In this document: positions 24,301-36,300 of the stretch, piece by piece
Layout of the letters: each line of letters starts with the position of its first letter
Numbering within the stretch: the stretch's first letter is position 1
Source of the DNA: Nymphaea colorata
Taxonomy: Eukaryota; Streptophyta; Magnoliopsida; Nymphaeales; Nymphaeaceae
DNA length: 64,000 bases
NCBI RefSeq assembly: GCF_008831285.2
Contig: NC_045139.1
Coordinates: forward strand, 27,312,808-27,376,807
Direction of reading: 5' to 3'
Made by a program: the position numbers and the translations under genes
Notes under the pieces: generated by a model
What the model was told of the DNA's origin: nothing
The model's input: the letters and a program-made list of their open reading frames with translations, nothing else
Database searches by the model: none

Positions 24301-27300
24301 TCCATTTTGGTGATAATGCTGGAAAATGGGGAACTCTTCATCTCTCCCGACGATACAAAGGAAGAGGTATTAGCGCCACTGCTAATTTCAGACATCTTTC
24401 AACACAAAGGAGGAAACCGAGCCACGGAATAGGAAGTGCAGGCAAAAGAATACAATCACATAGCGAAAGACAACATGCTGATCATGAAGCAATATGCAGT
24501 TAACGCAGGTAGCAATCCAGAAGTCTGATCGGCGAGAAGAGGCAACAGCAGAGCTGAACGAAGAGAGATACCAGAGACGACGCTGAGAAGAAAATCAGCG
24601 TGCAGAACCACGGGCAGAGCAGCGGCGGAGCAGCGTGCAGCGGAGGAGCAGCGTGCAGAGCAGCGGCGGAGCAGCATGCAGCGGAAAGACGCTGAGAGGA
24701 AAAATCAGCGTTGAGGCGGCGGCGAAGATGACAGGCGAAGATGTGGCGGCGAAGATGACAGGCGAAGCAGTCTGCTGGGCGGAGCAACGGCAGAGTGCAC
24801 ACGCGGCGGCGGCGCAGGCGGAGGCGGAGGCAGCGCAGGCAGACAATGGGTAGGGAGACGAGGGGCAGCAGGGATGGATCAGGCGGCAATGGACAGGGCG
24901 GCAAAGGGCGAGGCGGCAATGGACAGCGGGCGGCAATGGACAGGGCGGCGGCAACTGACGCCGATGAGGCGGCGGCCGGCGCCGCTCAGTCGGCGACAAC
25001 TCGCTGAGGAGGAGACGGCTGGAGCTCTGATACCATGATGAGTTTAAGAGAACTAATCTTTGATTAACCTCGAAAGAATCCCTAACTCCTCTTTATATAG
25101 ACTAGAGGAGAGGGATAAGTTACAAGAAAGTCATTAAAAAGAAACATTATTACACAAGTGCCCTCTCAAGCCTAATACTGAGTATAAACACGTCTTAACA
25201 GTATAGCTGAACGTAAAAATCGTCATCTATTGAATGTTACCCGGGCCATTATGTTCCAACGTCATGTCCCGAAGCGGTATTGGGGTGATGCACTTCTCAC
25301 TAGTGCACATCTCATTAACCGTATACCTACTAGGGTGTTGGATGGTCAGTCTCCTTATTCTACCCTGTGGCCCACTTAGAATCCGTGGCCTCTTACTCCT
25401 CGTGTCTTTGGGTGCAGTTGTTTTGTGCATAATCATAGCCCTACTCTCAAAAAACTTGATCCCCGGTCTATTAAAGGAGTTTTCTTGGGGTACTCTTCCA
25501 CTCAGAAGGGGTATAAATGTGTGGATCCCACTACTTCCAAAGTGTATGTTTCGAGGGATGTCACATTTCATGAACATGAGTCGTATTTTCCGGTGAATCC
25601 TCTTCAGGGAGAGTGTCTTGGGAACAAAGGGGAAGAGTATTCCTCTAATAAGCTGATTCAGTTTATGGAGTTTTTGGATTACAAGGTTAGTCCCAGTGTG
25701 ATTGACACGGTCACGGTCAGTAATGAGAAGGGGAGTCATATGGAAGGGGTCACGGTGGATGCTCAGCCCACTGTTGCCCGGGATCACTTGTTTGGCCAGG
25801 TTTATGTCAGAAAGGAGAAAGCTACAGTGGAAGATGTTGGTGATGAGGATAGAACCAATCCCAATCCTGTGATCTCCCCGGATGACCCAAGTCCATCGAA
25901 TGAAGAGCTCCCCATTGCTTTGCGCAAAGGCACCAGGTCATGTACTTCTCACCCTATTCAGAGATTTGTTTCTTATGCTAAGCTCAGTACAAATTACAAA
26001 TGTTTTATCACAACCTTATCCAAAGTTGTTATTCCCAGGTCGGTGGATGATGCTAAGGATGATCCCAAGTGGTTACATGCTATGACGGAGGAGATGAGTG
26101 CGTTAGCTAAGAACAAAACATGGGAAGTTGTTGATATCCCTAAAGGGACACACTTAGTTGGCTCTAAGTGGGTTTACAACGTGAAGTACAAACCTGATGG
26201 CACTGTAGATCGATATAAAGCTCGTCTGGTTGCAAAGGGGTTCAGCCAGAAGTATGGGATCGACTATCTTGAGACCTTTGCCCCTGTTGCAAAGTTGAAG
26301 ACCGTGAGGGTTATTCTTGCTCTTGCTGTGCACAGGAAGTGGCGCATGGACCAGCTTGATGTTAAAAATGCGTTCTTGAACGACCATCTGGAGGAAGAAG
26401 TCTATATGAGCATGCCTCCCGGGTATGTTCAAGAGGGAAAATGTTGTCACCTCAAGAAAGCTTTGTATCAGTCGCCTAGAGCGTGGTTTGAGAGACTAAG
26501 GATCGTTATGAAGTCTACTGGGTACAAGCAAGGAAATGGAGATCATACCCTATTCATAAAGCAGAGAGATGGTCTGGTGAGTCTTCTCCTTGTCTACGTT
26601 GATGATATGATTGTCACTGGTAGTGATGAAGAAGAAAACAGAAAGATGAAGGAGAGATTAGCTAAAGAATTCGACCTCAAGGATCTGGGTAAGCTGAGAT
26701 ACTTTCTGGGGATAGAGATTGCTCGATCAGAGACAGGGCTGGTTATGAATCAAAGGAAGTACACTCTTGACTTACTAAAGGAGACAGGTAAACTTGGTTG
26801 TAGGCCCTATCTTACTCCTATGGAGTCGGGGACTAAGATAAGTATCAAGACGGGCACTATTCTAGATGAGGAAGGAAAAGGGCGATATCAGAGGCTAGTC
26901 GGTAAGCTTATCTATCTTACTCTAACTCGCCTTGATATCACGTATGCGGTAAATGTGCTAAGTCAATTTATGCATGCTCCCACGGATTGTCACTGGAAGA
27001 GTGCAGAAAGAGTGTTGGGATATCTAAAGAATGACCCAGGAAAAGGTCTGCTGTACACTCGACAAGACAAACTTACTATTGAGGGCTACTCAGATGCAGA
27101 TTGGGCAGGTTGCACTGACACAAGGAGGTCCACTACAGGGTATTGTATCTTTCTTGGAGGAAACCTAGTTGTTTGGAGAAGTAAGAGGCAAGAAGTATGT
27201 TCGAGGTCTAGTGCTGAGGCTGAGTACAGGGCTGTTGCAATGGGGGTTACAGAGATGCTGTGGCTGAAGATTCTTTTGACTAATATTGGTGTGGAACTGG

Positions 27301-30300
27301 GAGATAAAATGAAGATGTACTGTGACAACAAGTCTGTGATTAATCTTGCCAATAATCCAGTTCTACATGACAGGACCAAACATGTGGAGATTGACCGTCA
27401 TTTTATCCGAGAACGCATTGACTCAAAGGAGCTGATTCTGCCATATATGAAGTCTGAAGATCAAATTGCAGACGTCCTAACTAAAGGGCTTTGTACTTCT
27501 TCATTCGAAAAGAATGTTAGCAAGCTTGGCATGTTTGACATGTATGCCAAGCTTGAGGGGGAGTGTTAGAATATGTTGTTGTGGGAACCGGGTCCATATC
27601 TGGACCCGGTTCTATGGGGCGCGGGTACCGAGGCGGGCTCGGTACCCTAGGCGGCTTCTCCTCTCTCCCTCTTTATATTGTCACTTATGTTTAAGTGTTG
27701 AATTAAGTGAAATATAATTCTCTCTCTCCTAGGGTTGCGGTGAGCCCCTAGGTCAGAGCTTCCTCGTGGTTTTTCACCTCTTTCTGAGGTTTTCCACGTA
27801 TATTGTGTGTTCGTTCTCTACTCTCTCTTTGTGGTTCGTGTTTCTACAATAGTTAAAAATGATAGAAGTTTTCATCCTACCACACATGTTAGGAATGCAC
27901 AAATTTCTCTTCCAACATCACTATTTCCACTATCTTTGTAAAAAATGTTGCCTTTTCTCCAAATATCAAAAAGAATATTATTTCCATTTCTAAACTTGTA
28001 GATGATACAAACTCATTGGTAAATTTACTTCTTCCTCTGTGTATGTCAAGGATCTTCTAATGAAGAAAACATTCGCTAAATGGGAAGAACAAGGAAATAT
28101 GTATGTCTTCAAGGAAAGCTCTTATTTCTTATAGTCCTCTTCAAGCCCAGCTCAATTGACATGCTTTCCTTCCAATGTACCTTCACAAATTCCAAGCTCT
28201 AGCTGTCTCCATTCAAATGTCAGTAAGCCAGATTTATGGCATGGTCGTATGGGATATTGTAGTCGTGGGTTTTTGAAAAAACTTGCATCAGATAATCTCA
28301 TTCCAAAATCCAGTCTATCTTTTGTATGACAAAAAATGTTCTAATTACGAACTATGTAAGAGCCATATACTTCTTTTTCATAATATCAATAAAAGAGCTT
28401 CTAAACCTTTTGAGATTGTCTATTCTGATCTATGATACACGGGTACGTCTGTAAAGGTGAAGTACCCGTTTGGTATCGGTACGACACCGGTACGGGTACG
28501 GGTACGGGCTTGGGTACGCCGATGCGCATTGACCGTACCTGGTACGATCAACGCACCGAAGGCCGTATCCATCCATTTTTGGACACAGTCAAATTTGACC
28601 GAGTTCAAATCCATCTGTTTTTATTTTTAACGATTATTTGATTTTAATTTTTAAAACCATTTTAACATTAAACAAAAAGAAACAAAACCCTTAAAACTTA
28701 AAGTTTTCGTTCGTTTGTTCTTACCTCTCACCGAGCTACGGCAGCGGCGACTGGCGACGACAGCGGTGACTGCGACTGACGACGGCAGCGGCGACAGCAG
28801 ACGGTAGGAGGCGATTGTCACGGTATTTTTTTTTTCGTTTTTTCATTTTTCTTTTCATTTTCATCGGCTCCACCCCTGCCTTCGCCGTCGGCGATGACCG
28901 TCGATGGCAACGACGGCCACCCCTATTCTATTCTGTGTGTTCAAGGTGTTCTGCTTGTTTCTTTCCTTTTGTTTTTTTCAATAGCAGTTGTTTTTCTGTC
29001 TCCAGCCAGTCTTCCTCTCCTACTGCTCGAAACTCTCACACGGAAGTCGTCTCTCTCGTCGCCTCACTCTCCTGCACACTCGCGGTCTCCCTCTCCTACT
29101 GCTCGAAACCTCACTGAAGTCGCCTCTCTCACCTTTCGATCGACCTTCTTTGTCTCTGTGTCTCCCTGTTTCCTTATGCAATACGTGTCATGCCTCTTTT
29201 GTTTTTTCCTGCCAATTTTATAATTGTAAAGCTCAACCAGAGCCTACTCTTTTGTCTCTGTCATTGCGTGCTTCCTTCTTTTATTATCTTTGTTGTCTCA
29301 TTTTTAAAAATACACATTTTTGTATCTGAATTTCTTCTCTGAGCTTGAAGATGACATTATGCAAAATACAACAGAATAATGCTAGTTCTTTAAATTTTGA
29401 ATGTTTTGATACAATTTTTGTGTGTGGATTTCTTGTATGCTCTTGAAGGCATAATCTTCAAAGTATGGCAATTGGCAGCATATATGCTCATTCTTTATGT
29501 TTGATGTATTTTGGATGTTAATTATGAGACTGAGGAGAATGAGAATCAAGACTGATAAATTTTGGATTATGATTTATGAATATGTTGTTCTGTTTGTAAT
29601 TTTTGATATATATATGTGCGAATAGGTTATTTTGTTTGAATTTTTTTGACATATATATGTATATGTGCATGTGTGTGTACGGCCATACCCCCGTACCCAA
29701 GTTTTTTAAAAATGGTCCGTACCCGTACCTATGTGACATAGATTCTGATGTATGGGAGCCAACTTTCATTGATTCCTTGTTTGGCTCCCGCTATTATGTT
29801 TTGTTCATATGTTCTTATTTTCGATATACTTGGATTCACTTTATGAAACAAAAATCAGAAGTGTTTAGTATCTTTGGAGAATTTCATGCCATGGTCCAAA
29901 CACAACTTTCGTCTAAGGTTGTCATTTTCAGTGTCATGGTGGGGGAGAATATTCTTCACATGACTTTATTAACTTTTTACGAGAAAATGGGATAACTCGA
30001 CAGATTTCATGCCCATACATCCCACAACAAAATAGCGTAGCTGAACAGAAACATCGTCACATCGTGGAAAGTGGTATGAGTATGATTCATGATAGTAACA
30101 CTCCTATTACTCTATGGACTGAGGCTTTTCACCCTACTGTACACATAATAAATTGTCTGCCCATGACAGTTTTGAATTCAAAATCTCCTTCACTCTTTTT
30201 GGTCGAAATCCAAACTACAATGATTTAAAGGTTTTCGGGTACGTGTGCTATGTTCACATTGACTCGTCATTAAGAAATAAATTTGAAAGTAAAGCAGTTC

Positions 30301-33300
30301 AGTGCAAGTTTGTTGGTTATGTAGATGACTATAAAGGTTTTGGATGTTATGGCTGTGCAATCGGACAAATCAAAGTAACAAGAAATGTTGTGTTTGACGA
30401 ACACTTTAACATTTCTACTGAGAATTCTCAACCCATGGAATCATATAATCCTTGGGTAAGTGTTGAATTATTTGCAGGAGGCAGTCTAGAATCTCATCCA
30501 CGTGATGAGATAGGATGTCCACATATCACACAAATAGAAGAAAACAAATTCGTTCCATCTATGAAAGAAGGAGAAAACAATGCCTCATGTCGATTTTCAT
30601 GACAGGTTTATACTCATCAGAAAAGAGGGATAGATGGCAATCCGACCTCTTCCCATGATGAAGTCTACGATGATCAGCTTGTTAGAGCGAGTGCGACACC
30701 CCATTCATAGATGGGTAAGTTATGATAACCTTTCCTTAGATTTTTAGCTCTTTATGTCTCAAGTTATAAAACAAGATGAATCTACTTCTTTTGAGGAAGC
30801 ATCCAAGTCGTCGCAATTGGATCAGGGCAAGGAATGAAGAAATAGATGCACTACACGAATGTGGGACATGGAAAATCGTTCCTAGACCCAAAGAAAAGAA
30901 TGTAGTAGGATCGAAATAGATTTACAAAGTCAAATATAAATCTGATGGCAGTGTGGAAAGATACAAGGCAAGATTGGTGGCACGAGGCTTCACGTAGCAA
31001 TATGAACAAGATTATGATGAGACATTCAGCCTTGTGACCAAAATGGGAACGATCCGTGTGATTATATCATTGGTAGTTGAGTATGAATGGAGACTACATC
31101 AAATGGACGTGAAAAATGTTTTCTTCACAGTGATTTGAGGGAGGAAGTATATATGGAACAACCTCCAGGATATGCGAAAGAAGACTCATGCGTGAGCTTG
31201 TAAACTAAGAAAATCTATTTATGGACTCAAACAGGCCTCACGTTCATGGTTTGACAGTTTATCATACAAGATTCAAGAATGTGGTTTTTGGAGATGTCCT
31301 CTAGATCACTCTCTTTTCATTTATCGAAAGGAAAACATATTTTCTTTACTTCTTATATATGTTGATGATTTTGTTATCACAGGCAATTCTGGAAAACACA
31401 TAGAAGACACTAAAGCTTTGATGATGCAAAACTTCAAAATGAAAGAGCTTGGTGATTTACGATTCTTTCTTGGAGTGGGAATTGGTAGGCACAATGATTG
31501 CCTCACGTTGACACAACAAAAGTGCACGCTGGATCCTATTGAAAAAGACACATGTATGTCTAATTGTAAGCCTGTTGGAACTCCTAGTGTTCTAAATCAA
31601 AGACTAAGTGCTCAAAATAGAGAGTTATATGAAGATCCTACACAATATCGAAGCATTGTCGGGGCACTCTAATATCTTACATTCACTAGACTACATATTA
31701 GATATGCTGCGACAGTGTTGTATGTTGTACGTATCATACGATACGTATTGTACGATACGTATTGTCGCGTTTCAAAAATGCTATACGATATACTACTTGT
31801 ATCGTAAACAGGTGGTGTACCGTGCATGTATCGCACGTATCAAATGATACAGGCACCGTATCGTACTATATAGTTACGATACAATTACGATATGTTATGT
31901 ACTTATGTTATGTTCCTTGTGCTTTCTAGATTGATATTGACATAATTGTTATGAATTTTGATGTTTGTGAATGATGAAGTAATGAATCGTAACTTTATAG
32001 CAATAATAAGTCTATCATTCTGTAAAATATGTTTTTTATGAAGAACACATCATTATTGATTTTTACTGATTTTTTGTGATTTTTTCGAATTTTTTTTCTT
32101 TTTTCTGATTATTTTTTTTAAATACGATACAGTTATGATACGTTACAATATTTTACGATATGGCGTATCTTAAAGGCAGACTGATATGGCTTACGATATG
32201 CTTTTTACAATATTGTGCTGCGAATCAAGTATCTCAATTTATGCTTGCACCTAGAGATACTCACATGGATGCTGTCAAAAGAATATTAAGATATCTAAAA
32301 AGGACAACAGGAGATGGCTTAGTTTATGGTAAGAGTGGAAATATAACTGGTGGACATCAACTTATAGCATTCACAGATGTAGATTGGGCTAGAGATCCCG
32401 ATCAAGAAAGTCTATTTCTGGTTTTTGTATTTTCATTGGACGTAATCTTGTGTCTTGGAGTTGTTGAAAGCAAAGCCAATGACAAGATCCAACACTGAAG
32501 TTGAATACAGATGTATGGCTGCAGTAGTGGCTGCAGGTACTACTGAAGTTTGGGTTAAACATTTGCTAGAGGACATTGGAGAAAAGATTAAAATGTCAAT
32601 GTTAATGTGCGCTAATCAAAGCGCTGTTAACATTGCTTTTAATCCCATACAACATGGTTGAACAAAGCGCATTGAGATTGATCAACATTTTATTAGACAA
32701 AAAGTGGAAGACAAGGAGATTCAACCTATTTATGTTCGTATATTTGAACAAATCGCAAACTTATTTACAAAAGGACTAACAAAGCAACGATTCTGGTTTT
32801 TAAAAGACAAGTTGCACATAGTGCAAAACCATATACAACTTAAGGGAGGATGATAAGATATTGAATCTAATCTGATCCAGATCCAACACGTCTAATGGTG
32901 TCTAATCACATTTATCTAGGCAGGGTCAATTGTAATTTTTGTAATTGTTTCATTCTAAACTCTAGATTATTGTGATTGCTTCATTCTAGATTCTTGTAAA
33001 TTGTATAGAAGGATCATTATATAAATGGGCTGCATGAGAATGTAAATTCTTACCTCCCTTCCTCATTTTTCTTTTCTTGTTCTCTTAACCTTTCCTTTGC
33101 TGAAACTGATCATGGGTTATAGTTCGATACCCAAAATCTAATAGTGACAACCCCTATTTATAGCCAAAAGTTATTATTTTTTATCACTTATTATATTATT
33201 GTTTACATTATTCTATCTTGAGGTTTAGAAAAACAGTAATATATTTGAGGAGGTTTATTCAATTAATTAGATTTAAATGATTAGTTTCAGTTCCGGTTTA

Positions 33301-36300
33301 ACTTTGTGTCTAATCTTAGCTTAAAAGCTCTAATCTATCATTAATTAGGTGCTTAATCTCTTAAACTATTATTAGCTAAATTTAATCCCGATTAGCACAA
33401 TGTAATCTCAATTAGCTAATTACTACTCTGCCCCTGGTCATGACTGAAAATTACAAGTTTGCCACTGACCAAAGACCATAACACCCGGACTTACTGGATC
33501 TTGGACTATTTTAGCCTTCTAGTATGACTGCGAATTCCGTAACCATCCGACATCCATTTTTCGTCTGCTTAGGTCGTATACTTTTTATATGTATTATTAG
33601 TTTCAAATTCTGATGTAATGTCTAGACTCTTAGCAATACTCACACAGAAACAAAATAAGGTTTACGAACTTCTAAGGCTAAAACTGTAATTCATAAACTG
33701 TTTTTTATGCCAAGAAGCTGGATGTTACATCCTGCCCTACAGAAAGCTTTACTGGAGTCATATTCATCCTAATTTCCCTAAAGTTCGATAAGTAAGGTAC
33801 TAAAAGTTTCCTGCTAAATGAATGTGTCTTGGTGCATGTTTGTGAGTAAAAGTGCATCCAATGGTTTAGAACAGACAAGAAGGAACTTTTGAAAACCAAA
33901 GGCCATAAGGAACCTATGAGTACCTGTTACGTATATCTATCTCTTCATGGATCTCTACCTTGGGTCTGCATGTTCCTTCCTGGTTACTAGTTTAATGGTC
34001 CCTATAAGACAATTGTTCCCACATTAACATAAAACAATAACGAGATGACTATTTTTTCCCTAATCTGGACTCACTAATCCATTCATAATTAGTAGCCTCA
34101 TTCAGGATGTTTTAGCATTAATAAGTCGTTTTGTAGCAATACATGATGCGGGGAAAGCTCTTGGAGCACATACTTTTCACGCAGAAACAACTGGGTCATT
34201 TTCAAGGTGTCCTAAGTGTTTATTTAGATACTTTCCTATGAAGTAACTGCAATCATCCTGCAGCCATTATGTTGGACTGTGGTTTTCCATTCTAGATTCA
34301 GATGATAAAGTTAGTGTTTAGGCTCAGAACTTGTTGATGCCATTCAACCTCATGCACTGTGACCAAGATTCACATGTTCATATAATAATATGGCTATTTA
34401 ATTGATGCATCGTTGATTATGCAAATGAATTTTGAAGTGGAGATTTTTCAGAAGGCTATTTGAATTAAGCAGTAACTATAGTTTTATTGGCTGACACTGT
34501 TTTTCTTGCCTATGAAATGAATAGCACCAAATCTTTTGGTCAATATGTTTGTTAAGTTCAAATTCTATAAGGTGGTCAACGAAGGTGATGCTTTGCATGT
34601 GTTTTTTGTATTATTTATTAATGCTTCTGGTTTTGAAAATATCTGAATTATGTTGTTGTACAGATTGAGAAAAGGATGGAGAAGTTAAAAAAGGGGAAAG
34701 CAAAAGATTCCCAATCAAAACTAAAGGTTACTTTTCTGTGACAGTCGACATGTTTTATATGAGCACTCTCACAAATTCCAGTAACTTAATCTTTCAGCTT
34801 ATTTGGAAGTTTAGGAAGAAGCTGAAAGGTGTGCCTTGGAAAGGATTCAGGAGACACTGATGAAAGGAAAGCCTGCAAGATCAGTTTTCCTGTCAGATCT
34901 TGAAAAGGAATCAATACGCCATCTATGCCTGCTGACGATGAAACCAGTCATATTTGTTGCTAATGTGGCTGAATCTGAGATTGGTCATCCATATGAAAAT
35001 TCACATGTTAAAGAAGTAGCAAATCTTGCATATGAGTTCGGATCTAGGGTGGTAACGATCTCAGCACAGGTACATCTTTATCCAATTTTATACAATCCAA
35101 GACTTTCTGGATGTGAAAGTATTCAGAGATATATGTCCTGTTGTTTTCTGATGTACATGTCTAATTCTAAGTAAATCCTTAAGGTTTTTGTTCTGATATT
35201 CATCCCTAATGTCTTCACATCACCATGCCATTGGCTTATGGGATTGTATATTCTTGGAGTCTGTGTGAGTGTGCATGCATGGTGCACTTAGATGCATGTT
35301 TTATGGTCCATTCTATTGGATCTCTTAAAGTTGTCATCTGTTTTGAAGTTTCATCCTTTGTGCTTATCTAAATGATAGTTGAATTGTTTCATGAATAATT
35401 GTTTATTTGCTTCATGTCATTTTTTTTTTGTCTTGGCTGAATGACTCATTTTATCTAGTTAAGGTTCATTTGGACTTTCACGAATACATCTTGATTTCAG
35501 TTGAATACCATGATTTTAGTTTTTTTCCATATCTAATATAATATCCTTTGACATGGTTTTGAGGTGGGTTCAGTTGCGTTTATTATCTCTCTTTTCTGTG
35601 ATTGTGGCTATGGGTTCCTCATTTTCTCCTTGCATAAAACTTTGCTGGATCATGATTCCTTTACTCGGACATTTTCTTGGATGTGTCACAAGATCTTGGT
35701 ATTGGACGTAGAGATGGCTATTTAAAAATCTTGCCTTTTTATTACATTTCTCATTTTCATCTACAGTATTAATTCTGTGAACACGAGAATAAAATTTAGA
35801 ATACGAGGAAAAAAAATTGAAAAATCCAAATATTTTTGCGAAATTAGATTTTGATTAAAATGAAACTTTTCCAATTAATAAAAGAAAAGGAAAACGAGAC
35901 TTTCAAATTTTTCAGAAGCTTGTCTTTATATCTTGGGTGTTTCATTCATGGACTGGAATGATGCATTATAAAGAAGAGTGTTGGTTCCCTTTCTCTTCAA
36001 CTGTGGACTACCTTTAATCAATGCTGTAAAGGGTGTACCACAGCCTTTGTCAATTGGGTCAATAGATATCCTGTATCATAATGTGTCATAAATATATAGT
36101 AAATTTAATTATAAAGAGTCAGAAAAATCAGTGAAAATGTATAAAAATGAGTTCTCTATGAAAAGGATGTCATACACAAATATAGTGATGAATTAGGAGG
36201 AGATTATATTTTGATTAACCTCGAAATCTGCCCTAACTCCTCTTTATATAGACTAGAGGAGAGAGAGAGAGAAGATACAAGAGAACAATCTAAAAGAAAT

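Larger units (their letters stand above)
19983..25200 (-). mobile_element. Element E: young Ty1/copia, antisense, nested in element D
   Basis: 5218 bp with 165-bp LTRs at 19983-20147 and 25036-25200, which differ at one site (C/T). Target duplication GTATA at 19978-19982 and 25201-25205. On the minus strand the PBS is the complement of 25024-25035 and the polypurine tract the complement of 20148-20159. Coding order gag-PR-IN-RT-RH. It belongs to the same family as element F. It splits the integrase of element D directly after PPQNG. Confidence 0.97.
17432..27848 (+). mobile_element. Element D: Ty1/copia nested in element C
   Basis: 285-bp LTRs (17432-17716 and 27564-27848) are flanked by ATAGT on both sides (17427-17431 and 27849-27853). 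PBS TGGTATCAGAG begins at 17717; the polypurine tract GCTTGAGGGGGAG is at 27551-27563. The LTRs differ by three transitions. Internally it contains element E; without E it is about 5.2 kb. Its gag and pol are most similar to element G. Confidence 0.96.
15878..33143 (+). mobile_element. Element C: old Ty1/copia retrotransposon in intron 4, host of nested insertions
   Basis: LTRs at 15878-16207 and 32851-33143 begin TGATAAGAT. The PBS TGGTATCATAGC starts at 16208 and the polypurine tract AAGGGAGGA ends at 32850. Flanks GTGGC (15873-15877) and GTGAC (33144-33148) are a target duplication with one mutation. Removing element D and the two hAT-like insertions leaves about 5.0 kb. LTR copies differ at many sites and pol is heavily decayed, making it the oldest full-span copia here. 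It lies in the sense orientation. Confidence 0.92.

Noticed and set aside
24500-25007. Several overlapping open frames in the E leader, and similar ones at 45912-46532 in F
   Set aside because: Produced by GC-rich tandem units on both strands; Arg/Ala/Ser/Pro repeats without domains.
28815-29329. Candidate transposase in hAT-like element 1
   Set aside because: Three overlapping Ser/Leu-rich frames with no hAT dimerisation or catalytic motifs.
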